Source: Luzula sylvatica
Lineage: Eukaryota; Streptophyta; Magnoliopsida; Poales; Juncaceae
Reading direction: 5' to 3'
Length of the DNA stretch: 64,000 nt
Assembly: GCA_946800325.1 (NCBI GenBank)
Contig: OX326957.1
Span: forward strand, 59,180,977 to 59,244,976
The notes under the pieces were generated by a model. That model did no database searches. It saw only the letters and a list, made by a program, of their open reading frames with translations, and was not told where the DNA came from. This document shows positions 24,180 to 38,191 of this stretch, piece by piece. Within the stretch, counting starts at the first letter, position 1. Each line of letters opens with the position of its first letter. The translations under genes were made by a program, and so were the position numbers.

Positions 24180-27100
24180 ATAACGTGTTTTTAGATCATT
24201 TGTATCGTATCTTTTACTACATAACTTTTCACCAAATTTCACAAACACTAAGAAAGTTTGTTTTTCGATTCAAAACAACATTTTAACGCTTTGAGGAGTT
24301 CAAATAACTTGTTTTGAGATCATTTGTATCGTATCTTTTACTACATAACTTTTCACCAAATTTCACAAACACTAAGAAAGTTTGTTTTTCGATATAAAAC
24401 AACATTTTAACGCTTTGAGGAGTTAAAATAATGTGTTTTTAGATCATTTGTATCGTATCTTTTACTACATAACTTTTCACCAAATTTCACAAACACTAAG
24501 AAAGTTTGTTTTTCGATATAAAACAACATTTTAACGCTTTGAGGAGTTCAAATAACGTGTTTTTAGATCATTTGTATCGTATCGTTTACTACATAACTTT
24601 TCACCAAATTTCACAAACACTAAGAAAGTTTGTTTTTCGATTCAAAACAAGATTTCAACGCTTTGAGGAGTTCAAATAACGTGTTTTGAGATCATTTGTA
24701 TCGTATCTTTTACTACATAAGTTTTCACCAAATTTCACAAACACTAAGAAAGTTTGTTTTTCGATTCAAAACAAGATTTTAACGCTTTGAGGAGTTCAAA
24801 TAATGTTTTTTTAGATCATTTGTATCGTATCTTTTACTACACAACTTTTCACCAAATTTCACAAACACTAAGAAAGTTTGTTTTTCGATTCAAAACAAGA
24901 TTGTAACGCTTTGAGGAGTTCAAATAACTTGTTTTGAGATCATTTGTATCGTATCTTTTACTACATAACTTTTCACCAAATTTCACAAACACCAAGAAAG
25001 TTTGTGTTTCATTTCAAAACAAGATTTTAACGCTTTGAGGAGTTCAAATAAAGTGTTTTGAGATCATTTATATCGTATCTTTTACTACATAAGTTTTCAC
25101 CAAATTTCACAAACACTAAGAAAGTTTGTTTTTCGTTTCAAAACAAGATTTTAACGCTTTGAGGAGTTCAAATAACGTGTTTTGAGATCATTTGTATCGT
25201 ATCTTTTACTACATAACTTTTCACCAAATTTCACAAACACTAAGAAAGTTTGTTTTTCGATTCAAAACAAGATTTTAACGCTTTCAGGAGTTCAAATAAC
25301 GTGTTTTTAGATCATTTGAATCGTATCTTTTACTACACAACTTTTCACCAAATTTCACAAACCCTAAGAAAGTTTGTGTTTCATTTCAAAACAAGATTTA
25401 AACGCTTTGAGGAGTTCAAATAACGTGTTTTGAGATCATTTATATCGTATCTTTTACTACATAACTTTTCACCAAATTTCACAAACACTAAGAAAGTTTG
25501 TTTTTCGTTTCAAAACAAGATTTTAACGCTTTGAGGAGTTCAAATAACGTGTTTTGAGATCATTTGTATCGTATCTTTTACTACATAACTTTTCACCAAA
25601 TTTCACAAACACTAAGAAAGTTTGTTTTTCGATTCAAAACAAGATTTTAACGCTTTGAGGAGTTCAAATAACGTGTTTTGAGATCATTTGTATCGTATCT
25701 TTTACTACATAACTTTTCACCAAATTTCACAAACACTAAGAAAGTTTGTTTTTCGATTCAAAACAAGATTTTAACGCTTTGAGGAGTTCAAATAACGTGT
25801 TTTGAGATCATTTGTATCGTATCTTTTACTACATAACTTTTCACCAAATTTCACAAACACTAAGAAAGTTTGTTTTTCGATTCAAAACAAGATTTTAACG
25901 CTTTGAGGAGTTCAAATAACGTGTTTTGAGATCATTTGTATCGTATCTTTTACTACATAACTTTTCACCAAATTTCACAAACACTAAGAAAGTTTGTTTT
26001 TCGATTCAAAACAACATTTTAACGCTTTGAGGAGTTCAAATAACTTGTTTTGAGATCATTTGTATCATATCTTTTACTACATAACTTTTCACCAAATTTC
26101 ACAAACACTAAGAAAGTTTGTTTTTCGATATAAAACAACATTTTAACGCTTTGAGGAGTTAAAATAATGTGTTTTTAGATCATTTGTATCGTATCTTTTA
26201 CTACATAACTTTTCACCAAATTTCACAAACACTAAGAAAGTTTGTTTTTCGATTCAAAACAACATTTTAACGCTTTGAGGAGTTCAAATAACGTGTTTTT
26301 AGATCATTTGTATCGTATCGTTTACTACATAACTTTTCTCCAAATTTCACAAACACTAAGAAAGTTTGTTTTTCGATATAAAACAAGATTTTAACGCTTT
26401 GAGGAGTTAAAATGACGTGTTTTTAGATCATTTGTATCGTATCTTTTACTACATAACTTTTCACCAAATTTCACAAACACTAAGAAAGTTTGTTTTTCGA
26501 TTCAAAACAACATTTTAACGCTTTGAGGAGTTCAAATAACGTGTTTTGAAATCATTTGTATCGTATCTTTTACTACATAACTTTTCACCAAATGTCACAA
26601 ACACTAAGAAAGTTTGTTTTTTGATTCAAAACAAGATTTTAACGCTTTGAGGAGTTCAAATAACGTGTTTTTAGATCATTTGTATCGTATCTTTTCCTAC
26701 ACAACTTTTCACCAAATTTCACAAACACTAAGAAAGTTTGTGTTTCGATTCAAAACAAGATTTTAACGCTTTGAGGAGTTCAAATAACGTGTTTTGAGAT
26801 CATTTATATGGTATCTTTTACTACATAACTTTTCACCAAATTTCACAAACACTAAGAAAGTTTGTGTTTCATTCCAAAACAAGATTTTAACGCTTTGAGG
26901 AGTTCAAATAACGTGTTTTTAGATCATTTGTATCGTATCTTTTACTACATAACTTTTCACCAAATTTCACAAACACTAAGAAAGTTTGTTTTTAGATTCA
27001 AAACAAGATTTTAACGCTTTGAGGAGTTCAAATAACGTGTTTTGAGATCATTTGTATCGTATCTTTTACTACATAACTTTTAACCAAATTTCACAAACAC

Positions 27101-29139
27101 TAAGAAAGTTTGTTTTTCGATTCACAACAAGATTTTAACGCTTTGAGGAGGTCAAAAAACGTGTTTTGAGATCATTTGTATCGTATCTTTTACTACACAA
27201 CTTTTCACCAAATTTCACAAACACTAAGAAAGTTTGTTTATCGATTCAAAACAAGATTTTAACGCTTTGAGGAGTTCAAATAACGTGTTTTGAGATCATT
27301 TGTATCGTATCTTTTACTACATAACTTTTCACCAAATTTCACAAACACTAAGAAAGTTTGTTTTTCGATTCACAACAAGATTTTAACGCTTTGAGGAGTT
27401 CAAATAACGTGTTTTTAGATCATTTGTATCGTATCTTTTACTACATAACTTTTAACCAAATTTCACAAACACTAAGAAAGTTTGTGTTTCGATTTAAAAC
27501 AAGATTTTAACGCTTTCAGTAGTTCAAATAACGTGTTTTTAGATCATTTGTATCGTATCTTTTACTACACAACTTTTTACCAAATTTCACAAACACTAAG
27601 AAAGTTTGTTTTTCGATTCAAAACAAGATTTCAACGCTTTGAGGAGTTCAAATAACGTGTTTTGAGATCATTTGTATCGTATCTTTTACTACATAAGTTT
27701 TCACCAAATTTCACAAACACTAAGAAAGTTTGTTTTTTGATTCAACACAAGATTTTAACGCTTTGAGGAGTTCAAATAACGTGTTTTTAGATCATTTGTA
27801 TCGTATCTTTTACTACACAACTTTTCACCAAATTTCACAAACACTAAGAAAGTTTGTTTTTCGATTCAAAACAAGATTGTAACGCTTTGAGGAGTTCAAA
27901 TAACTTGTTTTGAGATCATTTGTATCGTATCTTTTACTACATAACTTTTCACCAAATTTCACAAACACTAAGAAAGTTTGTTTTTCGGTTCAAAACAAGA
28001 TTTTAACGCTTTCAGGAGTTCAAATAACGTGTTTTTAGATCATTTGAATCATATCTTTTACTACACAACTTTTCACCAAATTTCACAAACACTAAGAAAG
28101 TTTGTGTGTCATTTCAAAACAAGATTTTAACGCTTTGAGGAGTTCAAATAAAGTGTTTTGAGATCATTTATATCGTATCTTTTACTACATAACTTTTCAC
28201 CAAATTTCACAAACACTAAGAAAGTTTGTTTTTCGTTTCAAAACAAGATTTTAACGTTTTGAGGAGTTCAAATAACGTGTTTTGAGATCATTTGTATCGT
28301 ATCTTTTACTACATAACTTTTCACCAGATTTCACAAACACTAAGAAAGTTTGTTTTTCGATTCAAAACAAGATTTTAACGCTTTGAGGAGTTCAAATAAC
28401 GTGTTTTGAGATCATTTGTATCGTATCTTTTACTACATAACTTTTCACCAAATTTCACAAACACTAAGAAAGTTTGTTTTTCGATTCAAAACAAGATTTT
28501 AACGCTTTCAGGAGTTCAAATAACGTGTTTTTAGATCATTTGAATCGTATCTTTTACTACACAACTTTTCACCAAATTTCACAAACACTAAGAAAGTTTG
28601 TTTTTCGTTTCAAAACAAGATTTTAACGCTTTGAGGAGTTCAAATAATGTGTTTTGAGATCATTTGTATCGTATCTTTTACTACATAACTTTTCACCAAA
28701 TTTCACAAACACTAAGAAAGTTTGTTTTTCGATTCAAAACAAGATTTTAACGCTTTGAGGAGTTCAAATAACGTGTTTTGAGATCATTTGTATCGTATCT
28801 TTTACAACATAAGTTTTCACCAGATTTCACAAACACTAAGAAAGTTTGTTTTTCGATTCAAAACAAGATTTTAACGCTTTGAGGAGTTCAAATAACGTGT
28901 TTTGAGATCATTTGTATCGTATCTTTTACTACATAACTTTTCACCAAATTTCACAAACACTAAGAAAGTTTGTTTTTCGATTCAAAACAAGATTTTAACG
29001 CTTTGAGGAGTTCAAATAACGTGTTTTGAGATCATTTCTATCGTATCTTTTACTACATAAGTTTTCACCAGATTTCACAAACACTAAGAAAGTTTGTTTT
29101 TCGATTCAAAACAAGATTTTAACGCTTTGAGGAGTTCAA
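24180..29139 (+). repeat. 40-unit HOR (4,960 bp)
   Basis: Units 196-235 align with units 57-95, except that the fusion unit of the 39-mer is here two units (217 and 218). This is therefore the more complete form: 22 units plus 18 units. Later changes seen here include AAATGACG near 26411, TTTTTTGATTC near 26619 and AAACCCTAAG near 25360. Confidence 0.9.
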
Positions 29140-30255
29140 ATAACGTGTTTTTAGATCATTTGTATCGTATCTTTTACTACATAACTTTTCACCAAATTTC
29201 ACAAACACTAAGAAAGTTTGTTTTTCGATTCAAAACAACATTTTAACGCTTTGAGGAGTTCAAATAACTTGTTTTGAGATCATTTGTATCGTATCTTTTA
29301 CTACATAACTTTTCACCAAATTTCACAAACACTAAGAAAGTTTGTTTTTCGATATAAAACAACATTTTAACGCTTTGAGGAGTTAAAATAATGTGTTTTT
29401 AGATCATTTGTATCGTATCTTTTAGTACATAACTTTTCACCAAATTTCACAAACACTAAGAAAGTTTGTTTTTCGATATAAAACAACATTTTAACGCTTT
29501 GAGGAGTTCAAATAACGTGTTTTTAGATCATTTGTATCGTATCGTTTACTACATAACTTTTCACCAAATTTCACAAACACTAAGAAAGTTTGTTTTTCGA
29601 TTCAAAACAAGATTTCAACGCTTTGAGGAGTTCAAATAACGTGTTTTGAGATCATTTGTATCGTATCTTTTACTACATAAGTTTTCACCAAATTTCACAA
29701 ACACTAAGAAAGTTTGTTTTTCGATTCAAAACAAGATTTTAACGCTTTGAGGAGTTCAAATAACGTTTTTTTAGATCATTTGTATCGTATCTTTTACTAC
29801 ACAACTTTTCACCAAATTTCACAAACACTAAGAAAGTTTGTTTTTCGATTCAAAACAAGATTGTAACGCTTTGAGGAGTTCAAATAACTTGTTTTGAGAT
29901 CATTTGTATCGTATCTTTTACTACATAACTTTTCACCAAATTTCACAAACACCAAGAAAGTTTGTGTTTCATTTCAAAACAAGATTTTAACGCTTTGAGG
30001 AGTTCAAATAAAGTGTTTTGAGATCATTTATATCGTATCTTTTACTACATAAGTTTTCACCAAATTTCACAAACACTAAGAAAGTTTGTTTTTCGTTTCA
30101 AAACAAGATTTTAACGCTTTGAGGAGTTCAAATAACGTGTTTTGAGATCATTTGTATCGTATCTTTTACTACATAACTTTTCACCAAATTTCACAAACAC
30201 TAAGAAAGTTTGTTTTTCGATTCAAAACAAGATTTTAACGCTTTCAGGAGTTCAA
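29140..30255 (+). repeat. Partial '22-unit' module (units 236-244)
   Basis: Nine units in the order of 16617-17732, including the shared TTTTAGTACAT near 29423 and the ATAACGTTTTTTTAG start. It leads without a break into the 12-unit HOR array. Confidence 0.85.
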
Positions 30256-31743
30256 ATAACGTGTTTTTAGATCATTTGAATCGTATCTTTTACTACACAA
30301 CTTTTCACCAAATTTCACAAACACTAAGAAAGTTTGTGTTTCATTTCAAAACAAGATTTAAACGCTTTGAGGAGTTCAAATAACGTGTTTTGAGATCATT
30401 TATATCGTATCTTTTACTACATAACTTTTCACCAAATTTCACAAACACTAAGAAAGTTTGTTTTTCGTTTCAAAACAAGATTTTAACGCTTTGAGGAGTT
30501 CAAATAACGTGTTTTGAGATCATTTGTATCGTATCTTTTACTACATAACTTTTCACCAAATTTCACAAACACTAAGAAAGTTTGTTTTTCGATTCAAAAC
30601 AAGATTTTAACGCTTTGAGGAGTTCAAATAACGTGTTTTGAGATCATTTGTATCGTATCTTTTACTACATAACTTTTCACCAAATTTCACAAACACTAAG
30701 AAAGTTTGTTTTTCGATTCAAAACAAGATTTTAACGCTTTGAGGAGTTCAAATAACGTGTTTTGAGATCATTTGTATCGTATCTTTTACTACATAACTTT
30801 TCACCAAATTTCACAAACACTAAGAAAGTTTGTTTTTCGATTCAAAACAAGATTTTAACGCTTTGAGGAGTTCAAATAACGTGTTTTGAGATCATTTGTA
30901 TCGTATCTTTTACTACATAAGTTTTCACCAGATTTCACAAACACTAAGAAAGTTTGTTTTTCGATTCAAAACAAGATTTTAACACTTTGAGGAGTTCAAA
31001 TAACGTGTTTTTAGATCATTTGTATCGTATCTTTTACTACATAACTTTTCACCAAATTTCACAAACACTAAGAAAGTTTGTTTTTCGATTCAAAACAACA
31101 TTTTAACGCTTTGAGGAGTTCAAATAACTTGTTTTGAGATCATTTGTATCATATCTTTTACTACATAACTTTTCACCAAATTTCACAAACACTAAGAAAG
31201 TTTGTTTTTCGATATAAAACAACATTTTAACGCTTTGAGGAGTTAAAATAATGTGTTTTTAGATCATTTGTATCGTATCTTTTACTACATAACTTTTCAC
31301 CAAATTTCACAAACACTAAGAAAGTTTGTTTTTCGATTCAAAACAACATTTTAACGCTTTGAGGAGTTCAAATAACGTGTTTTTAGATCATTTGTATCGT
31401 ATCGTTTACTACATAACTTTTCACCAAATTTCACAAACACTAAGAAAGTTTGTTTTTCGATATAAAACAAGATTTTAACGCTTTGAGGAGTTAAAATAAC
31501 GTGTTTTTAGATCATTTGTATCGTATCTTTTACTACATAACTTTTCACCAAATTTCACAAACACTAAGAAAGTTTGTTTTTCGATTCAAAACAACATTTT
31601 AACGCTTTGAGGAGTTCAAATAACGTGTTTTGAAATCATTTGTATCGTATCTTTTACTACATAACTTTTCACCAAATTTCACAAACACTAAGAAAGTTTG
31701 TTTTTCGATTCAAAACAAGATTTTAACGCTTTCAGGAGTTCAA
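30256..31743 (+). repeat. 12-unit HOR, copy 1 of 4 (1,488 bp)
   Basis: Units 245-256. The order is: GAATCG/ACACAAC/GTGTTTCATTTC with GATTTAAAC; TTTATATCG; three consensus units; TAAGTTTTC/CACCAGAT/AACACTTTG; CAACATT; TTGTTTTGAG with ATCATATC; ATAATG start; ATCGTTTAC with GATATAAAAC; CAACATT; and TTTTGAAATC ending in GCTTTCAGG. Confidence 0.93.
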
Positions 31744-33231
31744 ATAACGTGTTTTTAGATCATTTGAATCGTATCTTTTACTACACAACTTTTCACCAAA
31801 TTTCACAAACACTAAGAAAGTTTGTGTTTCATTTCAAAACAAGATTTAAACGCTTTGAGGAGTTCAAATAACGTGTTTTGAGATCATTTATATCGTATCT
31901 TTTACTACATAACTTTTCACCAAATTTCACAAACACTAAGAAAGTTTGTTTTTCGTTTCAAAACAAGATTTTAACGCTTTGAGGAGTTCAAATAACGTGT
32001 TTTGAGATCATTTGTATCGTATCTTTTACTACATAACTTTTCACCAAATTTCACAAACACTAAGAAAGTTTGTTTTTCGATTCAAAACAAGATTTTAACG
32101 CTTTGAGGAGTTCAAATAACGTGTTTTGAGATCATTTGTATCGTATCTTTTACTACATAACTTTTCACCAAATTTCACAAACACTAAGAAAGTTTGTTTT
32201 TCGATTCAAAACAAGATTTTAACGCTTTGAGGAGTTCAAATAACGTGTTTTGAGATCATTTGTATCGTATCTTTTACTACATAACTTTTCACCAAATTTC
32301 ACAAACACTAAGAAAGTTTGTTTTTCGATTCAAAACAAGATTTTAACGCTTTGAGGAGTTCAAATAACGTGTTTTGAGATCATTTGTATCGTATCTTTTA
32401 CTACATAAGTTTTCACCAGATTTCACAAACACTAAGAAAGTTTGTTTTTCGATTCAAAACAAGATTTTAACACTTTGAGGAGTTCAAATAACGTGTTTTT
32501 AGATCATTTGTATCGTATCTTTTACTACATAACTTTTCACCAAATTTCACAAACACTAAGAAAGTTTGTTTTTCGATTCAAAACAACATTTTAACGCTTT
32601 GAGGAGTTCAAATAACTTGTTTTGAGATCATTTGTATCATATCTTTTACTACATAACTTTTCACCAAATTTCACAAACACTAAGAAAGTTTGTTTTTCGA
32701 TATAAAACAACATTTTAACGCTTTGAGGAGTTAAAATAATGTGTTTTTAGATCATTTGTATCGTATCTTTTACTACATAACTTTTCACCAAATTTCACAA
32801 ACACTAAGAAAGTTTGTTTTTCGATTCAAAACAACATTTTAACGCTTTGAGGAGTTCAAATAACGTGTTTTTAGATCATTTGTATCGTATCGTTTACTAC
32901 ATAACTTTTCACCAAATTTCACAAACACTAAGAAAGTTTGTTTTTCGATATAAAACAAGATTTTAACGCTTTGAGGAGTTAAAATAACGTGTTTTTAGAT
33001 CATTTGTATCGTATCTTTTACTACATAACTTTTCACCAAATTTCACAAACACTAAGAAAGTTTGTTTTTCGATTCAAAACAACATTTTAACGCTTTGAGG
33101 AGTTCAAATAACGTGTTTTGAAATCATTTGTATCGTATCTTTTACTACATAACTTTTCACCAAATTTCACAAACACTAAGAAAGTTTGTTTTTCGATTCA
33201 AAACAAGATTTTAACGCTTTCAGGAGTTCAA
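31744..33231 (+). repeat. 12-unit HOR, copy 2 of 4 (1,488 bp)
   Basis: Units 257-268, same order as copy 1 with no difference noticed by eye. Confidence 0.93.
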
Positions 33232-34719
33232 ATAACGTGTTTTTAGATCATTTGAATCGTATCTTTTACTACACAACTTTTCACCAAATTTCACAAACAC
33301 TAAGAAAGTTTGTGTTTCATTTCAAAACAAGATTTAAACGCTTTGAGGAGTTCAAATAACGTGTTTTGAGATCATTTATATCGTATCTTTTACTACATAA
33401 CTTTTCACCAAATTTCACAAACACTAAGAAAGTTTGTTTTTCGTTTCAAAACAAGATTTTAACGCTTTGAGGAGTTCAAATAACGTGTTTTGAGATCATT
33501 TGTATCGTATCTTTTACTACATAACTTTTCACCAAATTTCACAAACACTAAGAAAGTTTGTTTTTCGATTCAAAACAAGATTTTAACGCTTTGAGGAGTT
33601 CAAATAACGTGTTTTGAGATCATTTGTATCGTATCTTTTACTACATAACTTTTCACCAAATTTCACAAACACTAAGAAAGTTTGTTTTTCGATTCAAAAC
33701 AAGATTTTAACGCTTTGAGGAGTTCAAATAACGTGTTTTGAGATCATTTGTATCGTATCTTTTACTACATAACTTTTCACCAAATTTCACAAACACTAAG
33801 AAAGTTTGTTTTTCGATTCAAAACAAGATTTTAACGCTTTGAGGAGTTCAAATAACGTGTTTTGAGATCATTTGTATCGTATCTTTTACTACATAAGTTT
33901 TCACCAGATTTCACAAACACTAAGAAAGTTTGTTTTTCGATTCAAAACAAGATTTTAACACTTTGAGGAGTTCAAATAACGTGTTTTTAGATCATTTGTA
34001 TCGTATCTTTTACTACATAACTTTTCACCAAATTTCACAAACACTAAGAAAGTTTGTTTTTCGATTCAAAACAACATTTTAACGCTTTGAGGAGTTCAAA
34101 TAACTTGTTTTGAGATCATTTGTATCATATCTTTTACTACATAACTTTTCACCAAATTTCACAAACACTAAGAAAGTTTGTTTTTCGATATAAAACAACA
34201 TTTTAACGCTTTGAGGAGTTAAAATAATGTGTTTTTAGATCATTTGTATCGTATCTTTTACTACATAACTTTTCACCAAATTTCACAAACACTAAGAAAG
34301 TTTGTTTTTCGATTCAAAACAACATTTTAACGCTTTGAGGAGTTCAAATAACGTGTTTTTAGATCATTTGTATCGTATCGTTTACTACATAACTTTTCAC
34401 CAAATTTCACAAACACTAAGAAAGTTTGTTTTTCGATATAAAACAAGATTTTAACGCTTTGAGGAGTTAAAATAACGTGTTTTTAGATCATTTGTATCGT
34501 ATCTTTTACTACATAACTTTTCACCAAATTTCACAAACACTAAGAAAGTTTGTTTTTCGATTCAAAACAACATTTTAACGCTTTGAGGAGTTCAAATAAC
34601 GTGTTTTGAAATCATTTGTATCGTATCTTTTACTACATAACTTTTCACCAAATTTCACAAACACTAAGAAAGTTTGTTTTTCGATTCAAAACAAGATTTT
34701 AACGCTTTCAGGAGTTCAA
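33232..34719 (+). repeat. 12-unit HOR, copy 3 of 4 (1,488 bp)
   Basis: Units 269-280, same order as copies 1 and 2 with no difference noticed by eye. Confidence 0.93.
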
Positions 34720-36207
34720 ATAACGTGTTTTTAGATCATTTGAATCGTATCTTTTACTACACAACTTTTCACCAAATTTCACAAACACTAAGAAAGTTTG
34801 TGTTTCATTTCAAAACAAGATTTAAACGCTTTGAGGAGTTCAAATAACGTGTTTTGAGATCATTTATATCGTATCTTTTACTACATAACTTTTCACCAAA
34901 TTTCACAAACACTAAGAAAGTTTGTTTTTCGTTTCAAAACAAGATTTTAACGCTTTGAGGAGTTCAAATAACGTGTTTTGAGATCATTTGTATCGTATCT
35001 TTTACTACATAACTTTTCACCAAATTTCACAAACACTAAGAAAGTTTGTTTTTCGATTCAAAACAAGATTTTAACGCTTTGAGGAGTTCAAATAACGTGT
35101 TTTGAGATCATTTGTATCGTATCTTTTACTACATAACTTTTCACCAAATTTCACAAACACTAAGAAAGTTTGTTTTTCGATTCAAAACAAGATTTTAACG
35201 CTTTGAGGAGTTCAAATAACGTGTTTTGAGATCATTTGTATCGTATCTTTTACTACATAACTTTTCACCAAATTTCACAAACACTAAGAAAGTTTGTTTT
35301 TCGATTCAAAACAAGATTTTAACGCTTTGAGGAGTTCAAATAACGTGTTTTGAGATCATTTGTATCGTATCTTTTACTACATAAGTTTTCACCAGATTTC
35401 ACAAACACTAAGAAAGTTTGTTTTTCGATTCAAAACAAGATTTTAACACTTTGAGGAGTTCAAATAACGTGTTTTTAGATCATTTGTATCGTATCTTTTA
35501 CTACATAACTTTTCACCAAATTTCACAAACACTAAGAAAGTTTGTTTTTCGATTCAAAACAACATTTTAACGCTTTGAGGAGTTCAAATAACTTGTTTTG
35601 AGATCATTTGTATCATATCTTTTACTACATAACTTTTCACCAAATTTCACAAACACTAAGAAAGTTTGTTTTTCGATATAAAACAACATTTTAACGCTTT
35701 GAGGAGTTAAAATAATGTGTTTTTAGATCATTTGTATCGTATCTTTTACTACATAACTTTTCACCAAATTTCACAAACACTAAGAAAGTTTGTTTTTCGA
35801 TTCAAAACAACATTTTAACGCTTTGAGGAGTTCAAATAACGTGTTTTTAGATCATTTGTATCGTATCGTTTACTACATAACTTTTCACCAAATTTCACAA
35901 ACACTAAGAAAGTTTGTTTTTCGATATAAAACAAGATTTTAACGCTTTGAGGAGTTAAAATAACGTGTTTTTAGATCATTTGTATCGTATCTTTTACTAC
36001 ATAACTTTTCACCAAATTTCACAAACACTAAGAAAGTTTGTTTTTCGATTCAAAACAACATTTTAACGCTTTGAGGAGTTCAAATAACGTGTTTTGAAAT
36101 CATTTGTATCGTATCTTTTACTACATAACTTTTCACCAAATTTCACAAACACTAAGAAAGTTTTTTTTTCGATTCAAAGCAAGATTTTAACGCTTTGAGG
36201 AGTTCAA
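34720..36207 (+). repeat. 12-unit HOR, copy 4 of 4 (1,488 bp)
   Basis: Units 281-292. It matches the others until the last unit, which departs at about 36162 (a run of T replaces TTTGTTTTT, then CAAAGCAAG and GAGGAG). This is the right edge of the 12-unit array. Confidence 0.9.
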
Positions 36208-38191
36208 ATAACGTGTTTTTAGATCATTTGTATCGTATCTTTTCCTACACAACTTTTCACCAAATTTCACAAATACTAAGAAAGTTTGTGTTTCGATTCA
36301 AAACAAGATTTTAACGCTTTGAGGAGTTCAAATAACGTGTTTTGAGATCATTTATATCGTATCTTTTACTACATAACTTTTCACCAAATTTCACAAACAC
36401 TAAGAAAGTTTGTGTTTCATTCCAAAACAAGATTTTAACGCTTTGAGGAGTTCAAATAACGTGTTTTTAGATCATTTGTATCGTATCTTTTACTACATAA
36501 CTTTTCACCAAATTTCACAAACCCTAAGAAAGTTTGTTTTTAGATTCAAAACAAGATTTTAACGCTTTGAGGAGTTCAAATAACGTGTTTTGAGATCATT
36601 TGTATCGTATCTTTTACTACATAACTTTTAACCAAATTTCACAAACACTAAGAAAGTTTGTTTTTCGATTCACAACAAGATTATAACGCTTTGAGGAGGT
36701 CAAAAAACGTGTTTTGATATCATTTGTATCGTATCTTTTACTACACAACTTTTCACCAAATTTCACAAACACTAAGAAAGTTTGTTTATCGATTCAAAAC
36801 AAGATTTTAACGCTTTGAGGAGTTCAAATAACGTGTTTTGAGATCATTTGTATCGTATCTTTTACTACATAATTTTTCACCAAATTTCACAAACACTAAG
36901 AAAGTTTGTTTTTCGATTCACAACAAGATTTTAACGCTTTGAGGAGTTCAAATAACGTGTTTTTAGATCATTTGTATCGTATCTTTTACTACATAACTTT
37001 TCACCAAATTTCACAAACACTAAGAAAGTTTGTGTTTCGATTCAAAACAAGATTTTAACGCTTTCAGTAGTTCAAATAACGTGTTTTTAGATCATTTGTA
37101 TCGTATCTTTTACTACACAACTTTTTACCAAATTTCACAAACACTAAGAAAGTTTGTTTTTCGATTCAAAACAAGATTTCAACGCTTTGAGGAGTTCAAA
37201 TAACGTGTTTTGAGATCATTTGTATCGTATCTTTTACTACATAAGTTTTCACCAAATTTCACAAACACTAAGAAAGTTTGTTTTTTGATTCAACACAAGA
37301 TTTTAACGCTTTGAGGAGTTCAAATATCGTGTTTTTAGATCATTTGTATCGTATCTTTTACTACACAACTTTTCACCAAATTTCACAAACACTAAGAAAG
37401 TTTGTTTTTCGATTCAAAACAAGATTGTAACGCTTTGAGGAGTTCAAATAACTTGTTTTAAGATCATTTTTATCGTATCTTTTACTACATAACTTTTCAC
37501 CAAATTTCACAAACACTAAGAAAGTTTGTTTTTCGGTTCAAAACAAGATTTTAACGCTTTCAGGAGTTCAAATAACGTGTTTTTAGATCATTTGAATCAT
37601 ATCTTTTACTACACAACTTTTCACCAAATTTCACAAACACTAAGAAAGTTTGTGTTTCATTTCAAAACAATATTTTAACACTTTGAGGAGTTCAAATAAA
37701 GTGTTTTGAGATCATTTATATCGTATCTTTTACTACATAACTTTTCACCAAATTTCACAAACACTAAGAAAGTTTGTTTTTCGATTCAAAACAAGATTTT
37801 AACGTTTTGAGGAGTTCAAATAACGTGTTTTGAGATCATTTGTATCGTATCTTTTACTACATAACTTTTCACCAGATTTCACAAACACTAAGAAAGTTTG
37901 TTTTTCGATTCAAAACAAGATTTTAACGCTTTGAGGAGTTCAAATAACGTGTTTTGAGATCATTTGTATCGTATCTTTTACTACATAACTTTTCACCAAA
38001 TTTCACAAACACTAAGAAAGTTTGTTTTTCGATTCAAAACAAGATTTTAACGCTTTCAGGAGTTCAAATAACGTGTTTTTAGATCATTTGAATCGTATCT
38101 TTTACTACACAACTTTTCACCAAATTTCACAAACACTAAGAAAGTTTGTTTTTCGATTCAAAACAAGATTTTAACGCATTGAGGAGTTCAA
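36208..38191 (+). repeat. Diverged copy of units 19-34 (16 units)
   Basis: Units 293-308 keep the order of 2233-4216 (TTTTCCTACAC, GTGTTTCATTCC, TTTTTAGATTC, AGGAGGTCAAAA, GTTTATCG, CAGTAG, CAACAC, CGGTTC, GAATCATATC). They carry many private changes: CAAATACTAAG, TTTTGATATC, GATTATAAC, TAATTTTTC, the ATATCG start, TTTTAAGATCATTTTTATCG and CAATATTTTAACAC. Some of these, such as TAATTTTTC and ATATCG, are typical of the right domain. It reads as an older, less homogenised stretch bridging the two domains. Confidence 0.82.
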
